The notes under the pieces: generated by a model
Told to the model about the DNA's origin: nothing
Database searches by the model: none
Seen by the model: the letters and a program-made list of their open reading frames with translations, nothing else
Assembly (NCBI GenBank): GCA_019096065.1
Contig: JAGUCH010000003.1
Span: 8,866,001 to 8,930,000 of the forward strand
Reading direction: 5' to 3'
Source of the DNA: Paracyclopina nana
Taxonomy: Eukaryota > Arthropoda > Copepoda > Cyclopoida > Cyclopettidae
Length of the DNA: 64,000 nt
Program-made: the position numbers and the translations under genes
In this document: piece by piece, positions 45,771 to 56,400 of the stretch
Layout of the letters: every line of letters begins with the position of its first letter
Position numbering within the stretch: position 1 is the stretch's first letter

Positions 45771-46080
45771 CCAGATTGTTCAAGTTATTCGAATGTTCAA
45801 GTTGTTCAGATCATACATCCGCTGAGGTATGAATCCAAAAAGTAAAAAAAATTCCAAAAGGAGAAATTCAGATTTGCAAAACTTATGGTGCAATTCGGAT
45901 CCGAAAAAACTACCAATAGCAAAACTACTATCAGCAATTGTGGGAATCTGTTTGAAATGCTATTTGCTGTTCAATTACCAAAAAAATGATATCAAAAAAT
46001 ATACCCAAAAGTTGCTGTAGGATGTCTTTTGGCACTTATTGACTGCCAATCTGACAAAATAAAATTGATTTTGCAAATGC

Positions 46081-47492
46081 CCAATATTTATGTTCAGAAT
46101 GTTCAGGTTGTTCAGGATGTTCAGGATGTTCAGGTTGCTCAGATTGCTCAGCTTGCTCAGCTTGCTCAGCTTGTTCAGCTTGTTCAGGTTGTTCAGCTTG
46201 TTCAGGATGTTCAGCTTGTTCAGGATGTTCAGCTTGTTCAGCTTGTTCAGGTTGTTCAGTTTGTTCAGGATGTTCAGGTTGTTCAGGTTGCTCAGATTGC
46301 TCAGCTTGTTCAGGTTGTTCAGCTTGTTCAGGTTGTTCAGGATGTTCAGGTTGTTCTGTTTGTTCAGATTGTTTATGTTGTTCCGATTATTCAGTTTGCT
46401 CAGGTCACTCAGATAGTTCTGTTTGCTCAGCTTGTTAAGTTTGTTCAGGTTGTTCAGGTTGTTCAGGTTGTTCAGGATGTTCATGATGTTCAGGATGTTC
46501 AGCTTGTTCAGGTTGTTCTGCTTGTTCAGGATGTTCAGGTTGTTCAGGTTGTTCAGGTTGTTCAGGATGTTCAGATTGTTCAGGTTGCTCAGATTTCACA
46601 GGTTGTTCAGGTTGTTCAGGTTGTTCAGGTTGCTCAGATTGCTCAGCTTGTTCAGGTTGTTCAGCTTGTTCAGGATGTTCAGCTTGTTCAGGTTGTTCTG
46701 GATGTTCAGGTTGTTCAGGATGTTCAGGTTGTTCAGGTTGCTCAGATTGTTCAGATTTTTCAGCTTGTGCAGGATGTTCAGGTTGTTCAGGATGTTCAGG
46801 ATGTTCAGGATGTTCAGGTTGGTCAGGTTGTTCAGGTTGTTCAGGTTGTTCAGGTTGTTCAGGTTGTTCAGCTTGTTCAGGTTGTTCAGGTTGTTCAGCT
46901 TGTTCAGCTTGTTCAGATTGTTCAGGATGTTCAGGTTGGTCAGGTTGTTCAGGTTGTTCAGGTTGTTCAGGTTGTTCAGGTTGTTCAGGTTGTTCAGGTA
47001 GTTCAGGTTGTTCAGGTTGTTCAGGTTTTTCAGGTTGTTCAGGTTGTTCAGGTTGTTCAGCTTGTTCATATTGTTCAGGTTGTTCAGGTTGTTCAGATTG
47101 TTCAGCTTGTTTAGCTTTTTCAGCTTGTTCAGCTTGTTCAGGTTGTTCAGCTTGTTCAGCTTGTTCAGGTTGTTCAGGTTGTTCAGCTTGTTCAGGATGT
47201 TCAGGTTGTTCAGGATGTTCAGGTTGTTCAGGTTGCTCAGCTTGTTCAGATTTTTCAGCTTGTGCAGGATGTTCAGGTTGTTCAGGATGTTCATGATGTT
47301 CAGGATGTTCAGGTTGTTCAGGTTGTTCAGCTTGTTCAGGATGTTCAGGTTGTTCAGGATGTTCAGGTTGTTCAGGTTGCTCAGATTGTTCAGATTTTTC
47401 AGCTTGTGCAGGATGTTCAGGTTGTTCAGGGTGTTCATGATGTTCAGGATGTTCAGGTTGTTCAGGTTGTTCAGCTTGTTCAGCTTGTTCTA
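46081..47492. repeat. 9-bp minisatellite, (TTGTTCAGG)n, ~1.4 kb
   Basis: About 1.4 kb of TTGTTCAGG with variants ATGTTCAGG, CTTGTTCAG and GCTCAGATT, in strict 9-bp phase. Because 9 is a multiple of 3 and the unit has no stop in most frames, long false ORFs (Val-Gln-rich and Phe-Arg-rich on plus, Asn-Leu-rich on minus) run through it. Confidence 0.95.
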
Positions 47493-47578
47493 GCTATTGT
47501 ATTGGATGGTTTTGGGAGCATTTGTAGGCTGGGAATGCAGTCCTCGCCCGAAGACTTTCTGTAGCCAAATCACCAATG

Positions 47579-48043
47579 CACAGTGGGTTTATTTGCCGAT
47601 TTCACACGCACGGAAAAAAGTCGCGAAATCAACGTAGCACCTTTTCTTATTAGCGGCAAGCTAAAAATATGCCATCCTGGCACCCGGGAGAGCAAGTAAG
47701 AGCAGCCAATTCTGGTGGATTATCAATTTATGCTATTAGCTGGACATCCCTGACTTGGTAATTCAATTGGAGTCGTTTCGAATCACCGGTTATGGGAGAT
47801 TCTCTTTTTTCTCAAATTTTGCAAAGTTTCTGTTCTACTGAATTCTCCCAAATCAACGTTCGCCCAAAAATTATGTTTCCTTTACCTAATTTGAATCTTT
47901 ATCTGTCAATAAACATTAATTTGTGCTCTTTAGATAGCCTAGAAGTCATACAAATTAGAAACTGAAAATGGGTGCTAAAATCGGAAATCTGTGATTTGAC
48001 GTAATTTCTCGTGCGCGTAAAATCGGCTTTTTGATCCACTGTG
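47579..48043. mobile_element. 465-bp MITE with CACAGTGG ends inside the right arm
   Basis: The ends are CACAGTGG and CCACTGTG, with further inverted similarity (GCCGATTT, CGCACG). It is flanked by CAATG (47574-47578 and 48044-48048); the left arm near 43850 shows the same sequence without the insert and with a single CAATG. Confidence 0.8.
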
Positions 48044-48894
48044 CAATGCCACAAATGAACTCCAAGCCCCCTGGATCAAGCTGGCCTTCCTGTACCTTGA
48101 CTGTTAGCCTTGAAATCATCTGTTGGGACCCTGAAGGAGTGATCAAGGCCAAATGGTCAACAATCTGTCCCTAGAATTGGCAGCAAGGCCCTTGGAATTG
48201 CCACTGAAACGAAATGGCCGTCGCGATGGCTCGGCTCCAAGGCTCCTGGCTAGGCCTGGTCTTGGCCTGGCCTTGGCCTACCATGGATGTTGGACCTGAT
48301 ACCAACTGCTGAGACCCTAGAGGTGTCTTCCAGACCAAGTGGTCCACATTCCAACCCTCAACTTGGCCACTGTGACCAATCGTGAATTTTTGACAGAAGA
48401 AAAGTTGCCATTTTGCTACTAATGTGAAAAAGTGAATTTTGCCCAACTTTGAGAGCTCGTAGCGGACAAACGAGGAATAACACCCTCCCAAATTTTTTTT
48501 TGGTATCAATTTGGATCTTTATCTACCATTGGAAGCAAAAAATCCAAAATCCATCCGGGGACTTTGGAGAAAATCGACCTCAAAGTCCGAAAACGCAAAT
48601 TTTGGCTTTTTTCCCCTGACATCTGGACACCCCCCAGGGCCCTCAAGAATTGGGGCATAGTTGATTTTAGCTGCCCTCCACTCCTCCAGCCACGCCCCCG
48701 CAAAGATTTGCCTTGTTTCAATCAGCTGATAAGACCAGGCCCCATTTGACCCCCTTAGAGCATCCTGGGGGCCGCCAAACTTGAAACCCCATCAAACCAC
48801 ATGGTGACAAGGGGTTTGGGCCCAAAATTGAAAAATCGAATCCGAATCGATGTATCAAAACTAGGAAATTGCTAGGCGCTTAGTCTGTTAAGGG

Positions 48895-49005
48895 CTTTAG
48901 TACTCTTACAAAGATACTGCGCACACTTGGAGATAGTAAGTTGTGCTCATTCCGGTTGGCCATAGTCGCTAGAGTTTTGGAAGTCCAAGATTAATTATAA
49001 TTATG
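48895..49005 (+). repeat. fragment related to the gypsy LTR
   Basis: TAAGTTGTGCTCATTCCGG and GGAAGTCCAAGATT at matching spacing resemble the end of the LTR at 6206-6500 on the opposite strand. It is probably a solo-LTR remnant. Confidence 0.55.
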
Positions 49006-49009
49006 GCCA

Positions 49010-49920
49010 TAGGTAGAGGTGTATCGGGCCAAGAAAAGTCGGGCTTGGGCTTCCCAAAAATGACTCGGGTTGCTGGCCTGAACTTTTTTTCAAGGCTTCC
49101 GGCTTTTTCGGGCTAGTCAAAAAATGTTACGGTCTTTTCCGGCCGAGATGAAATCTACAATTTTTCTGGAAAAATATGAATAATAACCGCTTTTTGTTAA
49201 AAAAATTCACTTCAATTACAAGTGAAACAATCAAACTCAAACATTTCAGCTCATAATCTAGAGCAATTGTTTTTCTCTACCGGTAAGCAAAAATCTTATT
49301 TAAATAGGTTTCAATTTCCAAATAGTTCTCAGTTTATTTCTCTACCGGTAACCGAAAATCGCTGGTTAGGTTTCAATTTCCAAATAGTTCTCAGTTTATT
49401 TCTCTGTCGGTTGCAGCAATAATGGTGAAAAAATTAATCAGGGGAATTTATTTCCATGGAAAAAATATCACCAGGGGAATTTTTTTCCCAAAGCTTTTTT
49501 GGTAGTTTGATGTCAAGATCGGAGATTTGTGACAAAGGCTGCCTGTGCTGTAGAGGCATCAATTTGAAAGTTTCGTAGTCTTGAGCAGCCTCAATTTGTG
49601 AGCAGCAGCCTCAATTATCAGTCTTGAGCAGCCTCAAATTGTACTCTTGAGCTGCCTCAAATTGTAGTCTTGAGCAGCCTCAATTCGCATCATGAACAGC
49701 CTCAATTTGTAGTTTTTAGCAGCTCCTTTTGCAGTCTTTAGCAGCCTCAAATCATAGTCTCTAGCGACCTAAATTTGTAGTCTCTAGCGGCCTCACTTTT
49801 GTTGTCTCAAGCGGCCTCAATTTGTAGTCTTGAGTGGCCTCATTATCCGTCTTGAACAGCCTCAACTTGCAGTCTTGGTCATGAGCAGCCTCAATTTGCA
49901 GTTTTAGTTTTGTAACACTG
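49010..49920. repeat. simple and short tandem repeats
   Basis: A CGGGC-rich element starts near 49030. A ~67-bp tandem duplication (TTTCAATTTCCAAATAGTTC) lies at about 49260-49410. At 49560-49910 there is an array of ~23-bp units related to AGTCTTGAGCAGCCTCAATT. Confidence 0.65.
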
Positions 49921-51361
49921 TTTAAAAATGTGAAATGCAAAATGCGATGCTGCTCATCATTTTAAGCTGTTCACATATATTGAACACCTATTTTTCATCA
50001 TTAACAATAAAAGATTTTGCCAATTTTAGCAAGAACTATTGGCAAAATTGTTACTTTGAGGCTTGCATTTTCCCAGTTTTTCCATGCCAGTACACCAACT
50101 ATAGCAGGGCCATCATGATTACCAGAGAGTACTTTTCCTCAACGCTTATTTGTCAAAAAACTGGCTATTTTTGTTGAATCCGCCCTAGATGATCTTGTTT
50201 GTTTTGAACTCACGAAGAGTTGAGCTGGTGTTTTTTCTTATTCGATCCATCATGCTCAGGTCTGGATATCATGTGACTCATGATCCAAAATTCCTTGACT
50301 TCCATGAATCTTACTCAAAATGTTACCAATCTGTTCCTTGAATCAATTGTGCAGTTACAAGCTCAAAATGAGCACTTTCCTTGCCATTCTGTTCCTTACA
50401 ATTCCAAATCACGTTTTGTTTACTTTTTGTCAAAAGCGCTATTTTTTCGCAATAAGGAACGACTTCAAACTCAACATTTTAGTTTAGTTGCCAGCAACAG
50501 ATGGCGCTTTGCAGATGTGACGTCATCAAACATAAACAAAAAGCTAGATATCTTTTTTGAGAATTCACTGATTTCACTGATTTTCATTCTGGTATCTAAG
50601 ATCCTTGAGTAATGGTGATAATTTTGGTACCATTTTCGTAAGAATTGGTGTGGATTAAGGTCAATTGGCACATACTTCATATCAGAGATAATCTTGAGCA
50701 TCGCGCTCATTTTAAAGCGGCAGTTTCTTCCCAGCAGCTTGCACTAAGTAGAATAGTTGGATCGAAAATGACCTCGAACTGGGATTTTTGGAGCCCTCTT
50801 AAAAGACATTTTGGTAAATGTCGAAGTCATAGCTCTATTTGAGCTCAAACTTGCTCTTAAAATCGACCAAACGATTTGATCAGTGCTACAAGATGATTCT
50901 GTTGATTAATTCATATAAGTGCCAGTTTGACAGCTAATTCAAAATACCATATATGGATCCTATGTTAAGCTCCGCCCTCCTAATGTTTGCGCAAAAATGT
51001 TGCCGTGAATTTGCCCGAGGGTTGATACGCCCTCTATTTAGCATTTTGGGTTACTTTTAGCGGAAAATGAAGCCGTTCGTAATTGCTACGCACGCTCACA
51101 CGCACGCCAAAGAACCAAAAATTCAGCCCCATCTATAAGCCCTGCCGCTCAAGTCTAAGTAGGGTAGTCAGCGCCGTCTTGCGCCAAATTTGAGCGCGCA
51201 ATTTTCAGTGCAGGCTGCACGGAACTGACTGCCCACTTGGGCCGTTCGGCCATAGTGCAGTACGCGCTAAAGGTGCCGCCATCTCTGGACAGTTTTCTCA
51301 GCGACAGGGCTTATTGCATTTCGTTTGCCTTTTTTGTTCCCTATAGTAATTGAGTCTAAGT
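49921..51361. other. intergenic, no supported gene
   Basis: Mixed-composition sequence with only short frames. No domain, clear repeat or RNA gene is seen. Confidence 0.4.
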
Positions 51362-51826
51362 ATTCAGCTAGAAGCCACAGCTCAAAGCCAGAGACTTATA
51401 TTGAAAGAGAAGTGCTACTTCTTGCATTTTCACTGCACGCGAGCGCGCGCCAAGTGCTACTAGAGATTTTGAAAACATTTGGGTCAGCTGTTCTAATAAA
51501 ATAGTCAGCGGGCTGCATTGATCCAGAAACGCCAACTGGCACCTCTGTTTTACAACTTTTAATTCCTAGTAGTTGGGAAAATATTGATAAAAGACAAAAG
51601 ATAGGCCTAACAAAATTGAGCACCTCGTAAAATAGGACTATTTTGACTAAGTGGACTCATTTAGGAGTTATTAGCAACCAAAAGTCTGCCCCAGCCCAAA
51701 TTCAGGTAGCCGCGACCAGAATTCCATTGTTGTCTCTTTTCGGGCGTGCAGCAAATCTGCAAACGCACCCCCTTAAGCCTCGCCCAGTAGCACTTCTCTT
51801 GCTATATAAGTCTCTGCTCAAAGCTA
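51362..51826. mobile_element. ~460 bp inverted-repeat element
   Basis: The left end (CAGAGACTTATATTGAAAGA and GAAGTGCTACT) is matched in inverse at 51785-51826 (AGTAGCACTTC... TATATAAGTCTCTG). Confidence 0.6.
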
Positions 51827-52384
51827 GTTGACTTGGGTCGTTGTATGATGGATCGAAATATTAGGTCGAGCTTGTCTTGGAATTTCAACCAACCTGGGAT
51901 TTTTCAGTTACTGTTAGAGAAAAATGAATCCCTACCACCCTCAGCCACCACCCTCAGGGGTAGGGAACTATTATTCTGATTTTGAACAAGTTGACTTCGG
52001 GCTTTTTTGGGCTTTCTCAAAATCGGCCCGAGTCAGGCTCGGGCTGGGGTCTTATTTAGTTCGGGCCAGAAATTGGTATCGGGCTCGGGCCTGAGCCAGA
52101 TTGACGAAAATCAAGCTATATTATGCCTAAAATAAATTGATGATCACTGATGTTTCAGTTAATTGGGCCTGCCAAGGGCCTGTTTAATAAGAAAACATTT
52201 TAGCTTGATAAAGCAATGATAGTACAATTTCCTGTCTTTGGAAGCCTACTTGATAAGAACAGAGCAAAACCTTTTTTTCGTAGCATTCTATCTGAACTCG
52301 ATCCTTTTAACACTTACGATTTTTTTTGCTTTGGGTTCATTCGCCTTATTTTCTCCTCGACTTTTCATTTCAAGGGTAAGGATT

Positions 52385-53115
52385 AATGGGGAACAGTAAT
52401 AAGATCGAAATTTTAAGATCGAAATCGACATGGGATTATAAAGTCGAAGCTTTTTTAGAGACAGGGTATTAAAGTCGAAAGAGTTGGGTATTAAGTCCGA
52501 TGGATTTTGAGTCTCAGGGTAATAAGATCGAACGGTGAATTACAGCAGCAAACTATACCTGGATTTTAAGATCGAATCACCTGATTCACCTGAAAAAGAG
52601 CCAATTTCAATTGATTATCCTAAAATGGTGTCTTGGTTATTTTTTTGTCACAATATCTTGATTACATTCGGTTCCAAACAAAAGTTATAGCTGCCTGAAA
52701 ACAGCCAAAAATGGCTCTTCTCCAAAAATCCTTTATCCAAGAAAAATTTATTTTTCAGGGAAACTTTCATCTTAATTTGTCACACTTTTGATAGCCTAGA
52801 AGTTTTTCAAATAAGAAGCTGATTGGTCTTGAAATGAGAATTTGGCGATTTGACAGAATTTCTTGTGAGCGCAAAAACGGCTTTTTTGTCCACTGTGAGG
52901 TGTTTCGACTTTGAAGTCTATTTGGTTCGACTCTAAAATCTAGATGTTTCGACTTTAAAATCCAGGTAGATGTTCATTTTTTGTTTTCCCGTTCGATCTT
53001 ATTACCCAGTATCAATTTCAGTTCGATCTTAAAATCCAGGTGATTTGACTTTAAAATCCCTTGTCAATTCGGCTTTAAAATCCCCCCTAAATTCGATCTT
53101 AATACCGGCACCCGG
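52385..53115. mobile_element. ~730 bp inverted-repeat element with TAAGATCGAA motifs
   Basis: The left half carries repeated AATAAGATCGAA and TTAAGATCGAA, the right half their inverse (TTCGATCTTATTACC, TTCGATCTTAAAATCC). Both ends contain GGATTAAT. Confidence 0.6.
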
Positions 53116-53337
53116 ATTAATCCGAGTTTTTTAAAAATGCTTTCAATCGATAGTTAGAATATAAGGTGCAGATCAGCTTTTTTGACGCGTTGTCAGTCAA
53201 GGAAGAAGAGAAAAATGTTCGCACTCGATCCAACTTTTGATGTGCGGCGACGTAGTGGAAGAAATGCGACGCGAAGAGCCGGTTGCTCTTTCTCTCCGCG
53301 TTCCAACGCGCTCGGTTGAACGTGCAAACGTTCATCG

Positions 53338-53378
53338 CATATAAGAAGTGGCCTTCGCAAGGCCACTGAGGCCAGTCA
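53338..53378 (+). promoter_or_regulatory. core promoter of the DH44-like gene
   Basis: A TATA box (CATATAAGA, about 53338-53346) is followed about 30 bp later by an initiator-like CCAGTCAAC (53372-53380), 25-30 bp before ATG 53404. Confidence 0.6.
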
Positions 53379-53403
53379 ACACGACCATTCGAAGAGCACG
53401 ATC

Positions 53404-56400
53404 ATGAAATACTTCAACAAGACCAACTCAAAGATATCTTCGAATCGCAGCCATCTCCATTCCATCCTAGTAGTCGTGTTCCTCGTTACCCTCGCAGCCC
53501 ACGGGGGCCAGAGCCAAAAGCAAGGCCGCGGCCGGCCTCAAAACTGGCCCATAAACCAATGGCCATGGTCGAGACAGGTACGTCGCTAGTTTCACTTTTC
53601 CCCCATCATAGAGCGAGCGCGAGCGCGAGAGCAGTTTTGTCGTTGTCGAGAACAGTTGCCATCATCTCCTTTGTTTGCTTAGTTGATTGCACTGAAACCT
53701 CTGGCTTCACATAATTCTCCTGCTTTTAACATTCGACGGGTCTGCAGTTGCATCTAGCCTTCGTTCGTCAATCAGGGCCATACTATAATGGGCGATCCTG
53801 AAATTTGTCTAGGATTAGGCCTCGACGAAGGTGAACATAAAAAGGTAGCAAAAAGTTAAGCCTCTTTGGCTGTATTGTGTCAGTCACACTTAATTTTCCT
53901 GAGTAACTCTTACATACAGCGGTAGTAGCTCTCTCGACCTAATTTCCGATGCGTCTGAAGGAAAAATTGATCAACGAAGTAGGCATAATTTTCATCTTTC
54001 GTATAGTTATGCATTACCTTGGCTCATTTGGCTTTCTAGGCGAGTCGCTCGAAGGAACGCGCGATGCTGCTGTAGCGATTTTAAAGCGGAAGCAAAATGG
54101 GGTGACAAGAATATGTCCTAGCTCTCTACGCAGATGGAATGAGCAATATCTTGCCCATTGTTGTGAATGGAATACCGAATAGGCTGATCATTAGATGCAC
54201 CGCGCATTCTTCCACTCCTGCTTTCCCTTTGAGTTCATCTTTCACACACAAGGTCATTAGAGAGCACCTAGATACAAAGTACTTACGTCATCACTTGAAA
54301 AAAAAGGAAAACTCCATATCGAGTGCCGTTTAGTGATGAGTACATTTTATTGAGTGGTCGATAATCATGCTATCGAAAAAAAAACTGCTTCATTTTCGGC
54401 TGGCCGACTTGTGATAAGCTCGTCCTCCATGGGACTGCCACTCCTTCTCGAACTCGTTCTCAAGGATCTCGGCTCCCTTCTTTCGCGTCAATCCCGTCTC
54501 TGTCAAGGACAACTCGCACATCTTCATGTCGTCTTTGCCGGCTACCAGCAGCACTGGCTTCGAGTCCGGCGTGATTTCCATTTGACGAGCGATCCAGTCC
54601 CCGTCGAAGTGAGCGTACCACCAGCCTCGAGGAACCTGGTGGGAGGGACTCAAGTTGTTCTCATGACCTTCCATGGGCTTTGCGAAGGGAATGCGGAAAT
54701 AGCGCTGGGTGTCATTGGGCGGAAGGGAAGCTGCTCCTCGCAAGCTGGCAGGGTCTGAAAAAGGCAGCAGTGAAATAACGGTCACTTTGGCCTGGTACGC
54801 GGAGCACAATTACTTACCTTTGGCGATGGCTCCGGTGTTGTTGGCATTGGCCAATACTGAAGAGGGTGCCCTCATCGAATCGTCGGCTCCCCCTTGCCCT
54901 TTCGTTTTTCTGTTCTTGGACTTCCAAGCATGATACACCTTCAGCCTCCGGTGGAACTCCTCCCTGCACGCTTCGAGCAAGTCAATGTCGCAAGACGTGT
55001 TGATCGTGTCGCGAAGCTCCGCATACTTCCAATTCGAGAGGTCATGCTTAGCAACCGGCCTCGACGTCGCTTTGGAAGCAGCACCACCGCCGCTCGAAAC
55101 GGGCGTTGAGGCCATGACTTCTTCAACCGCTGACTTTGAGCTCGACTCTTTGGCCAGCCTCAAGGCCAACTCATGGTCCCGTCGCTCTTGTTCGATTTGC
55201 TCTCTTAGCTTTCGATTTTCCACGTTCAGCCTCTCTTGTAGAGCACTGGCAGCACGCCGGTCAGCCTCCAGCTGTTGGTCGAGCCTCTCCTCATCTTGCC
55301 TCCTAGCCTCCATTTCAGCCTTCAACCTTTTGTCCTTTTCCTGATAAATTCCGCAAAGACTGAAGGTAACAGCTTTACAGCGCGCGTAGCATCATTAGCG
55401 AACTCACCATTTCAATCTTTCGCAGTTCCTCCTCCTCCTTGCGCTTGCGCTCAGCCTCCATTTCCGCTTGGATTTTCCGCAGCCTCTCCTGCTCCTCGGC
55501 CGCCTTCTGGGCCTCCAACTTGGCCTTTACAGCCCTTACAGCCTGATTGATCTGAGCCAACAGCTCTGAATTCATCACTTCGATGTTGGCCTTGGTGATT
55601 TTGGAAGACGAGCGAATTTTCGCAATTGCAGAATCGAGTTGCCCGTAGATGTCTTTGACATTAGCCTGAACAGCGGCCTTGCCGTCAGGTTTTAAGGTGG
55701 AGGCCATGGAACCAATGGCTTCTATCTGGCTTTGCGATTTTTTTAGGTGCATTATGCCTTTGTACCTAATTGGGAGTTAACATCAAGTCAGGTGCAACGG
55801 CTAAGTTTGCATAGCTTACCTATGAGCATGATTCTTGAAAGCCAAATGCATTCTCACCCACTTTTGAATCGTCACTAGTGCCACCTTTCGAAAGATTATC
55901 TTATTTTTAAGTTTGATCACTGATAGGGCGCACCATTGGGCCTTCTTCCACTGGCTGCACAATATCCATTTTTTGACTTTCGCTATCAACTTTCGCAAGT
56001 TTTCGGGGTCACTCTTTAAAATTTGGTCAAACTCGGCAAATTTGCCTGGCCGAAAAAACACCTTGGTCAGGCCAAACTTGAAGTCATTGTCATCTAAACC
56101 CAAGGCCTGTAATGAGAAAGAGAGACTCCAGTTCATGAATAAGCGAGACGGTATCTGCAGGAATGGTAGATCCGCTCAAGAATTTCTGCGCTTTATGATG
56201 ACGATGATGAATGCATGGACTGGCTCTAAAAAGGAGCGGGAGTTTCATCATAAAGTTGGCCGAGTAGTGTATTAAAAACTTTTTTCCGAGAACACTCTGA
56301 GCCCAATTGGAACGTCTTTCACACTTATGCTTCCCTCCATTGCTTCTTTGAGCAGAAATGCTATCATCGAAGCGTGGTTTTATGTATTAATATAAGCGAT

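Larger units (their letters stand above)
41762..48887. mobile_element. 7.1 kb TTAA-flanked element with long inverted arms
   Basis: The ends are CAGACTAAGCGCCTAG and its inverse, each flanked by TTAA (41758-41761 and 48888-48891). The left arm (41762 to about 43884) and right arm (about 47550-48887) are near-identical inverted copies of a ~0.9 kb sequence, each enlarged by a later insertion (42263-43475 and 47579-48043). Between the arms lie a 191-bp satellite, duplicated blocks and a 9-bp minisatellite. TTAA duplication is the mark of piggyBac-type transposition. No transposase was found, so this would be a non-autonomous foldback element, or two inverted copies of a shorter repeat. Confidence 0.7.

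Noticed and set aside
46029-47438. Long Val-Gln-rich (+), Phe-Arg-rich (+) and Asn-Leu-rich (-) reading frames
   Set aside because: They are the three-codon readout of a 9-bp minisatellite; no domain, start context or splice signal supports a protein.
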